Part shown: in pieces, positions 25,975 through 34,922 of the stretch
Layout of the letters: each line of letters opens with the position of its first letter
Position numbering within the stretch: position 1 is the first letter of the stretch
Source of the DNA: Microbacterium bovistercoris
Lineage (GTDB): Bacteria; Actinomycetota; Actinomycetes; Actinomycetales; Microbacteriaceae
Reading direction: 5' to 3'
NCBI RefSeq assembly: GCF_003387575.1
Contig: NZ_QUAB01000043.1
Span: 62,001 to 126,000, forward strand
DNA length: 64,000 nt
Program-made: the position numbers and the translations under genes
The notes under the pieces: model-generated
Databases searched by the model: none
What the model saw: the letters and a program-made list of their open reading frames with translations, nothing else
Told to the model about the DNA's origin: nothing

Positions 25975-26050
25975 ACAGCTTCGCCAGGCCCGTGCGGTCC
26001 ACACCGAAGAACCCGAGGAATTACGACAGCACCATCCGTCGGACGCCGTC

Positions 26051-26070
26051 GCCCTTCGACAAGCTCCGGA
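26051..26070 (-). repeat. Interspersed repeat, TGTCGAAGGG family (single copy)
   Basis: GCCCTTCGACAAGCTCCGG is the inverted form of the element found in pairs at 37.7 kb. It lies in the short gap between the PIN-like gene and the DUF2510 gene. Confidence 0.55.
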
Positions 26071-26121
26071 GCCCAACCCCCGATAGCATCCGACAAGGGA
26101 GTGCTGGGGGAAGGGACACAG

Positions 26122-26511
26122 ATGACCGACGCACAGGCGGGCTGGTACGACGACGGATCCGGGGCGATGCGCTGGTGGGACGGCAGGCAGTGGACCGATC
26201 AGGTCCAGCCTCCGCCGCCGAAGGAACCCGGCTTCGACGGGTTCGCCAACAGGGCCAAGGCGGATGCCGAGGCCGGCGCGCAGCCGCGGCCCGCGCCGCA
26301 GGGCATGAGCTACGTCGTGCTGCAGGTGGTGCTCAAGGAGAAGTTCTGGGGCAGCGGCTCCGGCAACCTCACCGAGCTCGAGAAGGTGATCAACAAGCAG
26401 GCGGCGCTGGGCTACCGACTGCACACCATCACGACCGCAGCATCCGGCACCAGCGGATTCGGCGGCGGCGACCGCATCCAGGCGACGATGGTGTTCGAGA
26501 AGCTGCCATGA
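26122..26511 (+). CDS. DUF2510 / DUF4177 small protein
   Basis: A 129-residue protein. Residues about 5-30 are a DUF2510 module (AGWYDDGSGAMRWWDGRQWT), a tryptophan-rich motif common in actinobacterial membrane-linked proteins. Residues about 62-129 match DUF4177 (SYVVLQVVLKEKFWGSGSG, KVINKQAALGYRLHTITTA). No transmembrane helix is present. The start at 26122 has GGGGGAAGGGA upstream. Its stop overlaps the NERD-helicase start (ATGA), so it is co-translated with it. Function unknown. Confidence 0.8.
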   Translation: MTDAQAGWYDDGSGAMRWWDGRQWTDQVQPPPPKEPGFDGFANRAKADAEAGAQPRPAPQGMSYVVLQVVLKEKFWGSGSGNLTELEKVINKQAALGYRLHTITTAASGTSGFGGGDRIQATMVFEKLP

Positions 26512-28304
26512 CCCGCATGATCCCGCCGCGGCCGCGCACCGGAGCGAACTTCTCCGAGCAGCGCATCTTCGACGCCTTCGCCGGAGCGCACGACGCGGAC
26601 GACTGGATCGTGCTGCACAGCCTGGAGATCCGCAGGCACGCGGCGCAGTTCCAGGGTGAGGCCGACTTCATCGTGCTCATCCCCGGGCGCGGCATCGTCG
26701 TGATCGAGGCGAAGAGTCCCGAGTACGTCGAGTACCGCGACGGCGAGTGGCGGCTCGACCGCGTGCCCAGCCCGGGCAAGAGCCCGTTCGCGCAGCTCGA
26801 CGGCAGCATCCGCAGCCTGCGCGGCTACCTGAAGCGGCGCGGCATTCTCACCGGCGCCGAGCCGATCGCGCGGCTGGTCTGGTTCACCTCGCTCGACCGC
26901 CATCAGTTCAACAACGCGACTCCCGGTGACATGCAGTTCTTCGAGTGGGAGCTGGCCTGGCGCCGCGATCTGCAGCATCCGACATCCGCGATCCGGCACG
27001 TGCTCGACGAGCACGACGCCTGGTACTCGGCCGTCGACGACGTCGAGCACGACCCGTCCGTCATGACGCCCGAGCACGTCGAGGAGATCGCCGCCACCCT
27101 GCTCGGCGACTTCGTCGGCGGGCGCACCGCGGCCGACCGCAAGCTCGAGCGCCTCGACGAGGAGCACCGCCTGCTCAAGGAGCAGCGCACTGTGCTCGAC
27201 ATGGTCGAGGGCAACGATCACATCTACTTCGACGGCCCGGCCGGCACCGGCAAGAGCTACCTGCTCACCCAGCTCGCGAAGCGCTGGCGGCCCGGCCACC
27301 GCACCCTGGTGACCTGCTGGAACCTGCTCATGGCCGACGACCTGCGCGACGCCCTGCGCGCCCAGCGCGAGATCGTCGTCGACGACCTGAACACCCTCAT
27401 GCTGCGTCTCGCGCGGCTCGACGAGAACCCGGCGGATGCCACGCAGCAGTGGTACACCGAAGAGCTGCCTGCGCTCGCGCTCGCGGCGCTGCGCGAAGAC
27501 CCGTCGCGCGGACACTACGACGCGATCTGCGTCGACGAGTTCCAGGACATCGCCGGGTTCCCCGCCGTGCTCGACGTCGTCTTCGCCCTCGCCCGCTCGG
27601 ATGCCGGGCCCGTCAAGCTCGCCTTCGCCGGCGATGCACGCCAGCAGATCCTGCGTCCGTCAGCCGCCCACGTCGACCCGTACGCGGCCGCTCGCGAGCG
27701 CGTCCCCGACCTGGTGCACGTCGCCCTGCGCCGCAGCCTGCGGCAGACCGGCATCCTCACCTCGTCCGCGCAGGAGCTGCTCTCACGCCAGTTCGGCTAC
27801 CGCAGTCACCGCGTCACCTCCACGGTGGACGCCCCGCTGGTCGTCAAGCCGGCGACGCCGGCGGATGCCACGCATGTGCTGTTCACGGCTCTGAAAGAGC
27901 TTCTCGAGCATCACGCCGCGCACGACATCGTCATCCTCAGCCCGTTCGGCGCCCGCAACTCGCTGGTCGGGCGGCTGCTCGCCGCCGACAGCTTCACCAA
28001 GGAGGAGCGCTGGCTGCGCGAACGCCTGCGGGTTTCGACGCCGGGGACGCTCGGGCCCGTGGACGCGGCGTCGACGGGCACCGTCGTCGAAGTCGACGAT
28101 CAGCCGCTGCCGAAGGCTCCGCCGAGCCGCGTGCGCTGGGGGTCGATCTTCAAGTACAAGGGGCTGGATGCCGAAGCGGTCATCCTCACCGACATCGGCG
28201 ACGACGGCCTCGCCTTCGTGCGCGGCGAGGGGCTGGACTGGTTCGACCTGCTCTACGTCGGGCTGACCCGGGCCCGGTACCGGTGCGTGGTCATCCCGAA
28301 CTGA
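26508..28304 (+). CDS. NERD nuclease domain fused to UvrD-like helicase
   Basis: A 598-residue protein. Residues about 10-120 form a NERD (nuclease-related) domain with GEADFIVLIPGRGIVVIEAK (D and E-x-K). Then a superfamily 1 helicase follows: Walker A YFDGPAGTGKSYLL, Walker B AICVDEFQDI, and near the C-terminus motif VI LYVGLTRARYRCVV. Such proteins are common in defence regions and may process foreign DNA. The start is the ATG at 26508, overlapping the DUF2510 gene; the frame runs upstream only as shadow. Confidence 0.87.
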   Translation: MTRMIPPRPRTGANFSEQRIFDAFAGAHDADDWIVLHSLEIRRHAAQFQGEADFIVLIPGRGIVVIEAKSPEYVEYRDGEWRLDRVPSPGKSPFAQLDGSIRSLRGYLKRRGILTGAEPIARLVWFTSLDRHQFNNATPGDMQFFEWELAWRRDLQHPTSAIRHVLDEHDAWYSAVDDVEHDPSVMTPEHVEEIAATLLGDFVGGRTAADRKLERLDEEHRLLKEQRTVLDMVEGNDHIYFDGPAGTGKSYLLTQLAKRWRPGHRTLVTCWNLLMADDLRDALRAQREIVVDDLNTLMLRLARLDENPADATQQWYTEELPALALAALREDPSRGHYDAICVDEFQDIAGFPAVLDVVFALARSDAGPVKLAFAGDARQQILRPSAAHVDPYAAARERVPDLVHVALRRSLRQTGILTSSAQELLSRQFGYRSHRVTSTVDAPLVVKPATPADATHVLFTALKELLEHHAAHDIVILSPFGARNSLVGRLLAADSFTKEERWLRERLRVSTPGTLGPVDAASTGTVVEVDDQPLPKAPPSRVRWGSIFKYKGLDAEAVILTDIGDDGLAFVRGEGLDWFDLLYVGLTRARYRCVVIPN

Positions 28305-28319
28305 CGGAGGACCTCCACA

Positions 28320-28374
28320 TTTTGATACCTGCATGTTCCACTTTTATGCACTTAAAACTGTAACGTTTTGATAC
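28320..28374. promoter_or_regulatory. AT-rich intergenic region with repeated TTTTGATAC
   Basis: A short, unusually AT-rich gap lies ahead of the AAA/DUF4143 gene. TTTTGATAC occurs twice, at 28320 and 28366. TTATGC and TAACGT-type hexamers could serve as promoter elements. Regulator unknown. Confidence 0.4.
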
Positions 28375-28394
28375 TTCAGCGGTAATCTCGGAGC

Positions 28395-29648
28395 ATGTCA
28401 GAGTACATGGCGCGAGTCGTCGATGAAGCAGTCTCCGCTGCGCTCGATCACCCTGTAGCCGTGCTGCTCGAGGGGCCGCGTGCTTGTGGGAAGTCAGCAA
28501 CGGGGCGTCATCACTCGGGGAGCTCCGTCCAGTTGGATGTCGATCAGAACGCGCTGCGTCTGGTCGGCCTCGATCCGAGTCGAGTCCTGGCAGGTGCGCG
28601 TCCGCGGTTCATCGACGAGTGGCAACTTGCGCCCGAACTGTGGAATCACGTGCGAGCGGCAGTGGACGTCGACGACGATGGGCGGTTCATCCTCGCGGGT
28701 TCTGCAGTGCCTGCGGACGACACAACTCGTCACTCCGGCGCGGGCAGGATCCTGCGTTTCCGGATGAGGCCGATGTCGCTCGCCGAGACGGGGAGATCCA
28801 CCAGCGAGGTGAGTCTCGCGGCGATCTTCGCCGAACCCACCACGGTTACAGGGTCCGCATCGCTCTCGGTCCCCGAGCTCGCCGAGACGGTCGTGCGCGG
28901 CGGCTGGCCAGGATTGCGTGAGCTTCCGACAGGCCAAGTCATCGACCGGCTGCAGTCATACCTCGAAGACACGGCACGGGTGGACATCCCTCTGCTCGCC
29001 GACGAACCGCGGCGTGATCCGGAGGGAGTATCCCGAGTGCTGCGGGCGCTCGCTCGGAGTACGGCGACCGAGGTATCGAACAGCGCCATCGCTCGTGATG
29101 CATCCGCTGGTGACACTCCGATGTCCAACGCGACCGTCCAGAACTATCTCTCCGCGCTCGCACGTGTCTTCGTCATCGAGGACCAGCCCAGCTGGGGCCC
29201 GCAACTGCGGTCGCGGGACCGCGTCCGCAAAGCACCGCGCCGTCACTTCGCTGATCCCTCGCTCGCCACTGCGGCGATGGGCGCCGATGCCGACCGGCTG
29301 CTGAACGACCTCGAGTACTTCGGCCTGGTCTTCGAGTCGATGGTCATCCGCGATCTGAGGGTGTATGCCGAACCGCTCGGCGGTATCGTTCGCCACTACC
29401 GCGACAGCGCCGGTCGTGAGGTCGACGCGATCATCGAGCGGCGGGATGGATCGTGGATGGCTGTCGAGATCAAGCTGGCCGAGTCGCGAGAGGAGGAGGC
29501 AGCGGCGAGCCTGAAGCGGTTCGCTGCGAACCTGGACACGGCGCGCACGCAGCCACCCGTCGCGATGGTGATCGTCACTGGTGGGCGATACGCCTTCACG
29601 CGGCCGGACGGAATCCACCTCGTACCGATCGGCGTGCTCGGACCGTAG
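28395..29648 (+). CDS. AAA ATPase with DUF4143 domain
   Basis: A 417-residue protein of the AAA_14 plus DUF4143 type. Walker A is LLEGPRACGKSATG near residues 23-36, the Walker B-like strand is RPRFIDEWQLAPELW, the DUF4143 part begins around residue 220, and a C-terminal nuclease-like strand pair ends in EVDAIIERRDG and MAVEIKLAES (D and E-x-K), so the tail may be a PD-(D/E)XK fold. The family is widespread and poorly characterised. The ATG at 28395 follows an AT-rich promoter gap. Confidence 0.83.
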   Translation: MSEYMARVVDEAVSAALDHPVAVLLEGPRACGKSATGRHHSGSSVQLDVDQNALRLVGLDPSRVLAGARPRFIDEWQLAPELWNHVRAAVDVDDDGRFILAGSAVPADDTTRHSGAGRILRFRMRPMSLAETGRSTSEVSLAAIFAEPTTVTGSASLSVPELAETVVRGGWPGLRELPTGQVIDRLQSYLEDTARVDIPLLADEPRRDPEGVSRVLRALARSTATEVSNSAIARDASAGDTPMSNATVQNYLSALARVFVIEDQPSWGPQLRSRDRVRKAPRRHFADPSLATAAMGADADRLLNDLEYFGLVFESMVIRDLRVYAEPLGGIVRHYRDSAGREVDAIIERRDGSWMAVEIKLAESREEEAAASLKRFAANLDTARTQPPVAMVIVTGGRYAFTRPDGIHLVPIGVLGP

Positions 29649-29659
29649 CCAACAGGCGG

Positions 29660-32600
29660 ATGTCGGCGGCATCCTCCAGGATTGAATACGTGCAGATCTC
29701 CGCCCACGCTCTCGAAGTCGTCCGCCGGAATGCGAGCGACGCCATGATCGGCGCCGCCCTGCGGCTGATCCAGAGCGGTGCGCTGCTGCACGGGTCGGAC
29801 CGGACCGTGTCCGCAGGGGTCGAGATGCGCTACATCGTCGACGACCCGAAGCGCCCGTCGGTGCCCATGGTGCTGCTGCGCAATGACGGGTGCATCGAGA
29901 CCGACTGCACGTGCGGCACCCGCGACCTGTGCGTCCATGTCGTCGCGGCGACGCTGCTCGCTCTCACCGCGCATGACGAGCAGGCTCGACCGAACTGGCA
30001 GCGCGAGCTCGATGACGCACTCGGTTTCGACAGCACGCTGCCCGATGAGGAGGAGCGCTGCCTGTTCCTCGGCATCCGCCAGCCGAAGCCGTACTCCTAC
30101 AGCGAGCCCGATGTGCCGCACATCGCCGTGCGCGCCGGCGCCCGCGGCAGCCGCGGCGGGTGGGTCAAGAGCCGTTCCAGCTGGAACCGCATCGACGAGG
30201 AGCGCCGACACAGCCGGGCATCCGCCGCGCTGATGCGGCTGGTGCACGCTTACCAGATCGCCGCGGGCACCTCCGGCGGCTACTACTACTCCACGCCCGA
30301 GTGGCTACCCCTGCGCGATCTGCCCGGCGAAGAGGTCTGGTTCATCCTCCGCCGGATTCAGGATGCCGGGGTGGCCCTCATCTTCGACGACAAGGCGCAG
30401 CATCCGGTCGAGCTGCGTGATGAACCGGTCTCCGCGCGCATAGAGGTGAGCGGGCACGGCAGCGGCGCCGAACTGCGGGCCGTCCTGCAGGTCGCGGATG
30501 AGGAGCATCGCATCGAGGACGGCTGGTGGATCGGCGATCCGACGACGATCCTCGCTGACGTCACCGGAACTCCCGATGCTCAGCGTGCCATCCTGTATCG
30601 CTCCGACGCTCCGATGCCCCGGGTAGCCCAGCAACTGCTCGCGCGCGGCTCCGCCATGCGCATCCCCTCGGCCTCACGCGACAGCTTCCTGCGCGACTAT
30701 CTGCCCCGCCTGCAGGCCGACCTCGAAGTGATCTCGCCCGACAGCAGCATCGACATCCCGCCGCCACCCGCGCCGACGCTGGCGCTTCAGATCACCTACG
30801 TCGCCAGGCAGGTTCACCTCGCCTGGTCGTGGGATCGGCCCGCCGGCATCCGCGACGGTGCGCGGGAGCAGCAGATCGCGGATGCCGTGATACAGGCCTT
30901 CGCCGAGCATCCGGGGCTCCTTGAGCGAGGGCCTTCCGGGCCTCCGGCGGACCGCACCTTCGGGCAGGCGAGCGCCGTCGCCTTCGTATCCGAAGTGCAG
31001 CCACTGCTGCGCGCAGTGCCGGGCCTGCGCATCGAGGAGAACGAGCAGACACCCGAGTACCGCGCTGCCGGCGGCCTGCCGTTGGTCGGCGTGCGCAGCG
31101 CCGACGACGGGGACTGGCTCGACTTGCACGTCACGGTGAGCGTCGACGGTGAAGACGTCGACTTCGCCGAGCTGTTCACCGCCCTCACGCTCGATGAGCC
31201 GATCTTCGTGCTGCCCAGCGGCACGTACTTCCCGCTCGACGGACCCGAGTTCGCGAGCTTGCGAGCGATCATCGAAGAGGCCAGAGCGCTCACCGACAAG
31301 CCCGGTTCCGATCTGCGCGTCAGCCGCTACCAGGTCGACCTCTGGGAGGAGCTCACCGAGCTCGGCATCATCACCGCGCAGGAGTCGGCATGGTGGTTGG
31401 CGGTGCAGTCGCTGAGATCGGATGCCGCGGTCGAGCGCGTCGATCCGCCCGCGGGCCTGCACGCCGAACTGCGTGATTACCAGGCGGCGGGGTTGAGCTG
31501 GCTGCACTTCCTTCGAACCAACGGGCTCGGTGGGCTGCTCGCCGACGACATGGGTCTCGGAAAGACCCTGCAGACGATCGCCATGATGGAGCTCGCACGT
31601 GAGGAGCAGCCCGATCGCCCTCCGTTCCTGGTGGTGGCGCCGACCAGCGTCGTGGGCAACTGGGCGAGCGAGGTCGCGCGCTTCGCACCGCAGCTGCGCG
31701 TGGCCACCATCACCGCGATGGAGTCACGCCGAGGCGAGGCATTGGCTGACGCTGTGCGCGGCGCGCACGTGGTCGTCACCAGTTACGCGCTGTTCCGGCT
31801 CGAGGACGAGGCCTACCGTGACCTGGAGTGGTCCGGGTTGGTCCTCGATGAGGCCCAGCAGATCAAGAACCCGGCATCTGCGGGCTATAAGGCCGCACGC
31901 ACACTCGGCGCACCGTTCACGCTGGTGATCACCGGCACGCCGATGGAGAACAACCTCGACGAGCTATGGGCACTGGCCTCGCTCGCCGCGCCCGGGCTGC
32001 TCGGCTCGCGCAAGCAGTTCGGCGAGACCTACCGCAAGCCGATCGAGAAGGAGCGGGATGCCGAGCGGCTGGCCCGTCTGCAGCGCCGGCTGCGGCCGTT
32101 CCTGCTGCGGCGCACGAAGGAGCTGGTGGCAGCGGAGCTGCCGCCCAAGCAAGAGCAGGTGCTCGAGGTCACGTTGCATCCGAAGCACCGCAAGCTGTAC
32201 GACGTGCGCTTCCAGCGTGAGCGGCAGAAGCTGCTCGGGCTGGTCGACGACGTGAACGCGAACCGCATCCAGATCTTCCGCTCGCTCACGCTGCTGCGCC
32301 AGCTCGCGCTGGATCCGGAGCTGGTGGATGCCGGAGCCGCACCGTCGGCGAAGCTCGACGCACTGATCGAACTGCTCACCGAGGCCGCGGAAGAGGGACA
32401 CCGGGTGCTGGTGCTCAGCCAGTTCACGCGCTTCCTCGGCGCGGCGCGCGATCGGGCAGCGGCAGCCGGTCTCTCGTACGCCTACCTCGACGGCTCGACC
32501 ACCAACCGTCCCGCGGTGATCGACGGATTCCGCGGCGGAGACACCTCAGTGTTCTTCGTCTCGCTCAAGGCGGGCGGCGTCGGGCTCAACCTGGTCGAAG

Positions 32601-32851
32601 CCGATTACGTGGTTCTGCTCGATCCGTGGTGGAACCCGGCTGTCGAAGAGCAGGCGATCGACCGGGCGCACCGGATCGGGCAGACCCGCCCGGTGATTGT
32701 GTACCGCCTGGTATCGGCCGACACCATCGAGCAGAAGGTGATCGCACTGCGCGAGGCGAAGGCCGAACTGTTCGCCCGCGTCTTCGACGGCGAGGGCGTG
32801 ATCGGCGCCGGATCGCTCACCGCAGACGACATCAATGCCCTGCTGGAGTAG
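29660..32851 (+). CDS. SWIM zinc-finger SNF2 helicase
   Basis: A 1063-residue DNA-stimulated ATPase. An N-terminal SWIM zinc finger (CTCGTRDLCVHVV, C-x-C and C-x-H) sits near residue 80. A long accessory region follows. The SNF2 core starts at about residue 610: ADDMGLGKTLQTIAM (Walker A), VLDEAQQIKN (motif II), TGTPMENNLDELW (motif III), and the helicase C domain with LLDPWWNPAVEEQAIDRAHR and GQTRP. The role in chromatin or repair in bacteria is not known. I place the start at the ATG at 29660; the frame is open earlier but overlaps the DUF4143 gene. Confidence 0.9.
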   Translation: MSAASSRIEYVQISAHALEVVRRNASDAMIGAALRLIQSGALLHGSDRTVSAGVEMRYIVDDPKRPSVPMVLLRNDGCIETDCTCGTRDLCVHVVAATLLALTAHDEQARPNWQRELDDALGFDSTLPDEEERCLFLGIRQPKPYSYSEPDVPHIAVRAGARGSRGGWVKSRSSWNRIDEERRHSRASAALMRLVHAYQIAAGTSGGYYYSTPEWLPLRDLPGEEVWFILRRIQDAGVALIFDDKAQHPVELRDEPVSARIEVSGHGSGAELRAVLQVADEEHRIEDGWWIGDPTTILADVTGTPDAQRAILYRSDAPMPRVAQQLLARGSAMRIPSASRDSFLRDYLPRLQADLEVISPDSSIDIPPPPAPTLALQITYVARQVHLAWSWDRPAGIRDGAREQQIADAVIQAFAEHPGLLERGPSGPPADRTFGQASAVAFVSEVQPLLRAVPGLRIEENEQTPEYRAAGGLPLVGVRSADDGDWLDLHVTVSVDGEDVDFAELFTALTLDEPIFVLPSGTYFPLDGPEFASLRAIIEEARALTDKPGSDLRVSRYQVDLWEELTELGIITAQESAWWLAVQSLRSDAAVERVDPPAGLHAELRDYQAAGLSWLHFLRTNGLGGLLADDMGLGKTLQTIAMMELAREEQPDRPPFLVVAPTSVVGNWASEVARFAPQLRVATITAMESRRGEALADAVRGAHVVVTSYALFRLEDEAYRDLEWSGLVLDEAQQIKNPASAGYKAARTLGAPFTLVITGTPMENNLDELWALASLAAPGLLGSRKQFGETYRKPIEKERDAERLARLQRRLRPFLLRRTKELVAAELPPKQEQVLEVTLHPKHRKLYDVRFQRERQKLLGLVDDVNANRIQIFRSLTLLRQLALDPELVDAGAAPSAKLDALIELLTEAAEEGHRVLVLSQFTRFLGAARDRAAAAGLSYAYLDGSTTNRPAVIDGFRGGDTSVFFVSLKAGGVGLNLVEADYVVLLDPWWNPAVEEQAIDRAHRIGQTRPVIVYRLVSADTIEQKVIALREAKAELFARVFDGEGVIGAGSLTADDINALLE

Positions 32852-32858
32852 GGCGGGA

Positions 32859-33251
32859 TCAGGCCATCGCGATCTCGACCGCGGTGTGCTTCTTCGCCGC
32901 TTTCGCGAGGCGCTCATCGAGAGTCAGCAGTGGGCATCCGAACAGCTCGGCCAGCGCGACGTAGCTCGCGTCGTAGGCCGAGAAGTTCTGGCGCAGAGCC
33001 ATGACACGCGGGATCAGCGGGAGCGACGGATGCAGCCCGATCGGCAGCCGAGCGAGATCGCCGGCAGCCGCGTCGAGTCCTGGATCGCTGAGATGGCCGC
33101 CCAGATTCAAGCCCCGCAGTGCATGTGCGGTCTCAAGCGGAAGTACGTCCGGCGCGATCAGTGTCTCGCCCAACACGCGAGCGTGGAGCCGAGTGGAGGA
33201 GCCAAGTTCGCCAACCAGCTCGACGACTGCGGATGCGTCGATGACGATCAT
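32859..33251 (-). CDS. vapC: VapC-type PIN toxin
   Basis: A 130-residue PIN-domain RNase. It opens MIVIDASAVVELVGE (first acidic residue), continues PDVLPLETAHALRGL, and has SAYDASYVALAELFGCPLLT and LDERLAKAA carrying the remaining acidic residues. All four conserved positions are visible. It overlaps its antitoxin stop by one base and ends seven bases from the convergent SNF2 gene. Confidence 0.9.
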   Translation of the reverse strand: MIVIDASAVVELVGELGSSTRLHARVLGETLIAPDVLPLETAHALRGLNLGGHLSDPGLDAAAGDLARLPIGLHPSLPLIPRVMALRQNFSAYDASYVALAELFGCPLLTLDERLAKAAKKHTAVEIAMA

Positions 33252-33478
33252 CAGTCGCGTCTACCGGCATGGAGAGCTTTGATGATCTCTTCGCGCGGGA
33301 TGTGCTGCGGCGGGCGGTGAGAGAACTCCAGAAGGAGCTCCTCCAGCGTCGGCTTCGCCGCCAACTCCGTCAGCTCGGCAGTCAGATACTGCTGGAGCGA
33401 CTGCCCGCGCGCCTCGGCCCGCGCCGACAGCACGGAGTGCACCGCCGGGTCGAGGTCTCTGATCAGCACGTTAGGCAT
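33251..33478 (-). CDS. vapB: VapB/FitA-type antitoxin
   Basis: A 75-residue antitoxin with a ribbon-helix-helix start (PNVLIRDLDPAVHSVLSARA), the EARGQSLQQYLTAEL helix, and a C-terminal toxin-binding tail with PPQHIPREEIIKAL. I chose the ATG at 33478. Just upstream, two GCATGC palindromes separated by nine bases (33475-33495) are a plausible autoregulatory operator. Confidence 0.87.
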   Translation of the reverse strand: MPNVLIRDLDPAVHSVLSARAEARGQSLQQYLTAELTELAAKPTLEELLLEFSHRPPQHIPREEIIKALHAGRRD

Positions 33479-33641
33479 GCTTACAGTATGCATGCACCTC
33501 ATCCGATCCGGTAGTGGATGCCGAATCCGGCGAAGTATCTGATTCCCATGCGACAACTGTGGTGGGGTGCCGACAGCCGGCTCCGCGGAGAACCCGGGCA
33601 TGGGGAGATCTCGGCCGGAGCCGCGACTTGTGGAGGCCGGC

Positions 33642-33938
33642 TCAGTCCCCGCTCGAGTGCAACCCCCTCCGCGCCGACAGCACCGTCACCTCCGGATGCC
33701 TCTCCACCAGCATCCGCTCGGCCTGATCCAGCACGTCGCGGACGTGCGTCGCGTGCGCGGCGACCACCGAGACGCCGATCTCGGTGCGGCGGTGCAGATC
33801 CTGCGCGCCGACCTCGGCGCAGGAGGCCTCGGTGCGCCGGCTCAGCTCGGCGATGATCGGGCGGATCACGCTGCGCTTCTCCTTCAGCGACTGCACGTCG
33901 CCGAGCAGGATGTCGAACTCGATCCACCCGATCCACAC
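33642..33938 (-). CDS. DUF503 family protein
   Basis: A 98-residue protein with the DUF503 (YlxP-like) fold: IEFDILLGDVQSLKEKRSVI, then TEIGVSVVAAHATHVRDVLD and a C-terminal ERHPEVTVLSARR. YlxP-type proteins cluster with ribosome maturation genes elsewhere; this copy stands next to an aldo-keto reductase. The start is a GTG at 33938 beginning VWIGWIEFD. Confidence 0.8.
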   Translation of the reverse strand: MWIGWIEFDILLGDVQSLKEKRSVIRPIIAELSRRTEASCAEVGAQDLHRRTEIGVSVVAAHATHVRDVLDQAERMLVERHPEVTVLSARRGLHSSGD

Positions 33939-33972
33939 GCCGCCAGTCTGGCACGCACCGAGGCCGCGCGGC

Positions 33973-34866
33973 TCATCCCTCCGAGATCCGCCGGAACTGC
34001 TCCTCGCTGAGCTCCACCTGCAGCGCACCCAGGTTCTCCACGAGGTGCGCGAGCGACCCAGTCCCCGGGATGGGCAGCACGTTCGGCGAGCGCCGCAGCA
34101 GCCAAGTCAGCGCGACCTGCGATGGCTCCGCTCCGATCTCACGACCCACTCCGGCGACGGCCCCGTCCGGCGAAGCCAGCGACCCGATCGCGAGTGGGAA
34201 GAACGGCAGGAACGCGATGCCTGCGGCATCCGCATGGTCGATCACCGCGTCGTGCCCGCGTGCCGAGAGGTTGTACAGGTTCTGCACCGAGGCGATCGGC
34301 GCGGTGCGCCGCGCCTCGTCCAGCTGATCGACGGTCACCTCCGACAGCCCGATGTGCCGGATCTTGCCCTGATCGCGCAGCTCGGCCAGCGCCCCCACCT
34401 GATCGGCGATCGGGAAGTTCGGGTCGAGCCGGTGCAGCTGCAGCAGGTCGATCCGCTCCAGCCGCAGGCGCCGCAGGCTCAGCTCGACCTGCTGCTGCAG
34501 ATACGCCGGATGCCCGAGCGGCACCCACACCGTCGGCGACGGCCGTACGTTGCCGACCTTCGTCGCGATCAGCACATCGTCGGCGTACGGATGCAGCGCT
34601 CGCGCCACCAGCTCCTCGCTGTCGCCCAGCGCGTAGGCATCCGCCGTGTCGATGAGCTGCACGCCCGCCTCGACGGCTCCGCGCAGCAGAGCGATCTGCT
34701 CGGCCGGATCCGCCGCGCCACGCCAGATGTGCGCGCCGGTGCGGGAGTGGTCGCCGGTGGCATCCGTGAGGCGCATCGTGCCCAGGCCGATCCGCCGCAC
34801 CGGCAGATCGCCGCCCAACAGGAAGAAGTCATCGGCGGTGCGCGTTGTGATGGTTTCAGTGCTCAT
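33973..34866 (-). CDS. Aldo/keto reductase
   Basis: A 297-residue NADPH-dependent oxidoreductase with a TIM barrel. The catalytic tetrad is visible as IDTADAY (Asp and Tyr), VLIATKVG (Lys), and LLQLHRLDP (His). C-terminal cofactor residues appear in LPIPGTGSLAHLVENLGA. The substrate is unknown. The ATG at 34866 is chosen over 34929, whose extra residues overlap the MerR gene. A MerR-type promoter precedes it and a MerR gene is divergent, so it is probably induced by the MerR ligand. Confidence 0.92.
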   Translation of the reverse strand: MSTETITTRTADDFFLLGGDLPVRRIGLGTMRLTDATGDHSRTGAHIWRGAADPAEQIALLRGAVEAGVQLIDTADAYALGDSEELVARALHPYADDVLIATKVGNVRPSPTVWVPLGHPAYLQQQVELSLRRLRLERIDLLQLHRLDPNFPIADQVGALAELRDQGKIRHIGLSEVTVDQLDEARRTAPIASVQNLYNLSARGHDAVIDHADAAGIAFLPFFPLAIGSLASPDGAVAGVGREIGAEPSQVALTWLLRRSPNVLPIPGTGSLAHLVENLGALQVELSEEQFRRISEG

Positions 34867-34874
34867 GCCCACGA

Positions 34875-34904
34875 CGGTAAGAGCTGACACCAGTGTCAGA
34901 TGCA
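34875..34904 (-). promoter_or_regulatory. MerR-type promoter of the aldo/keto reductase
   Basis: On the reverse strand TTGCAT and TTACCG are spaced by 19 bases. That spacer contains the 7-base inverted repeat CTGACAC-TG-GTGTCAG. A 19-base spacer with a centred dyad is the hallmark of promoters activated by MerR proteins. The -10 lies about eight bases from the ATG, so the message may be leaderless. Confidence 0.6.
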
Positions 34905-34922
34905 AGTCCCGCGGAGGAATTG

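Noticed and set aside
29453-29659. Upstream extension of the SNF2 helicase to 29453
   Set aside because: The extra 69 codons overlap the end of the DUF4143 gene and read as its shadow; the ATG at 29660 fits better.
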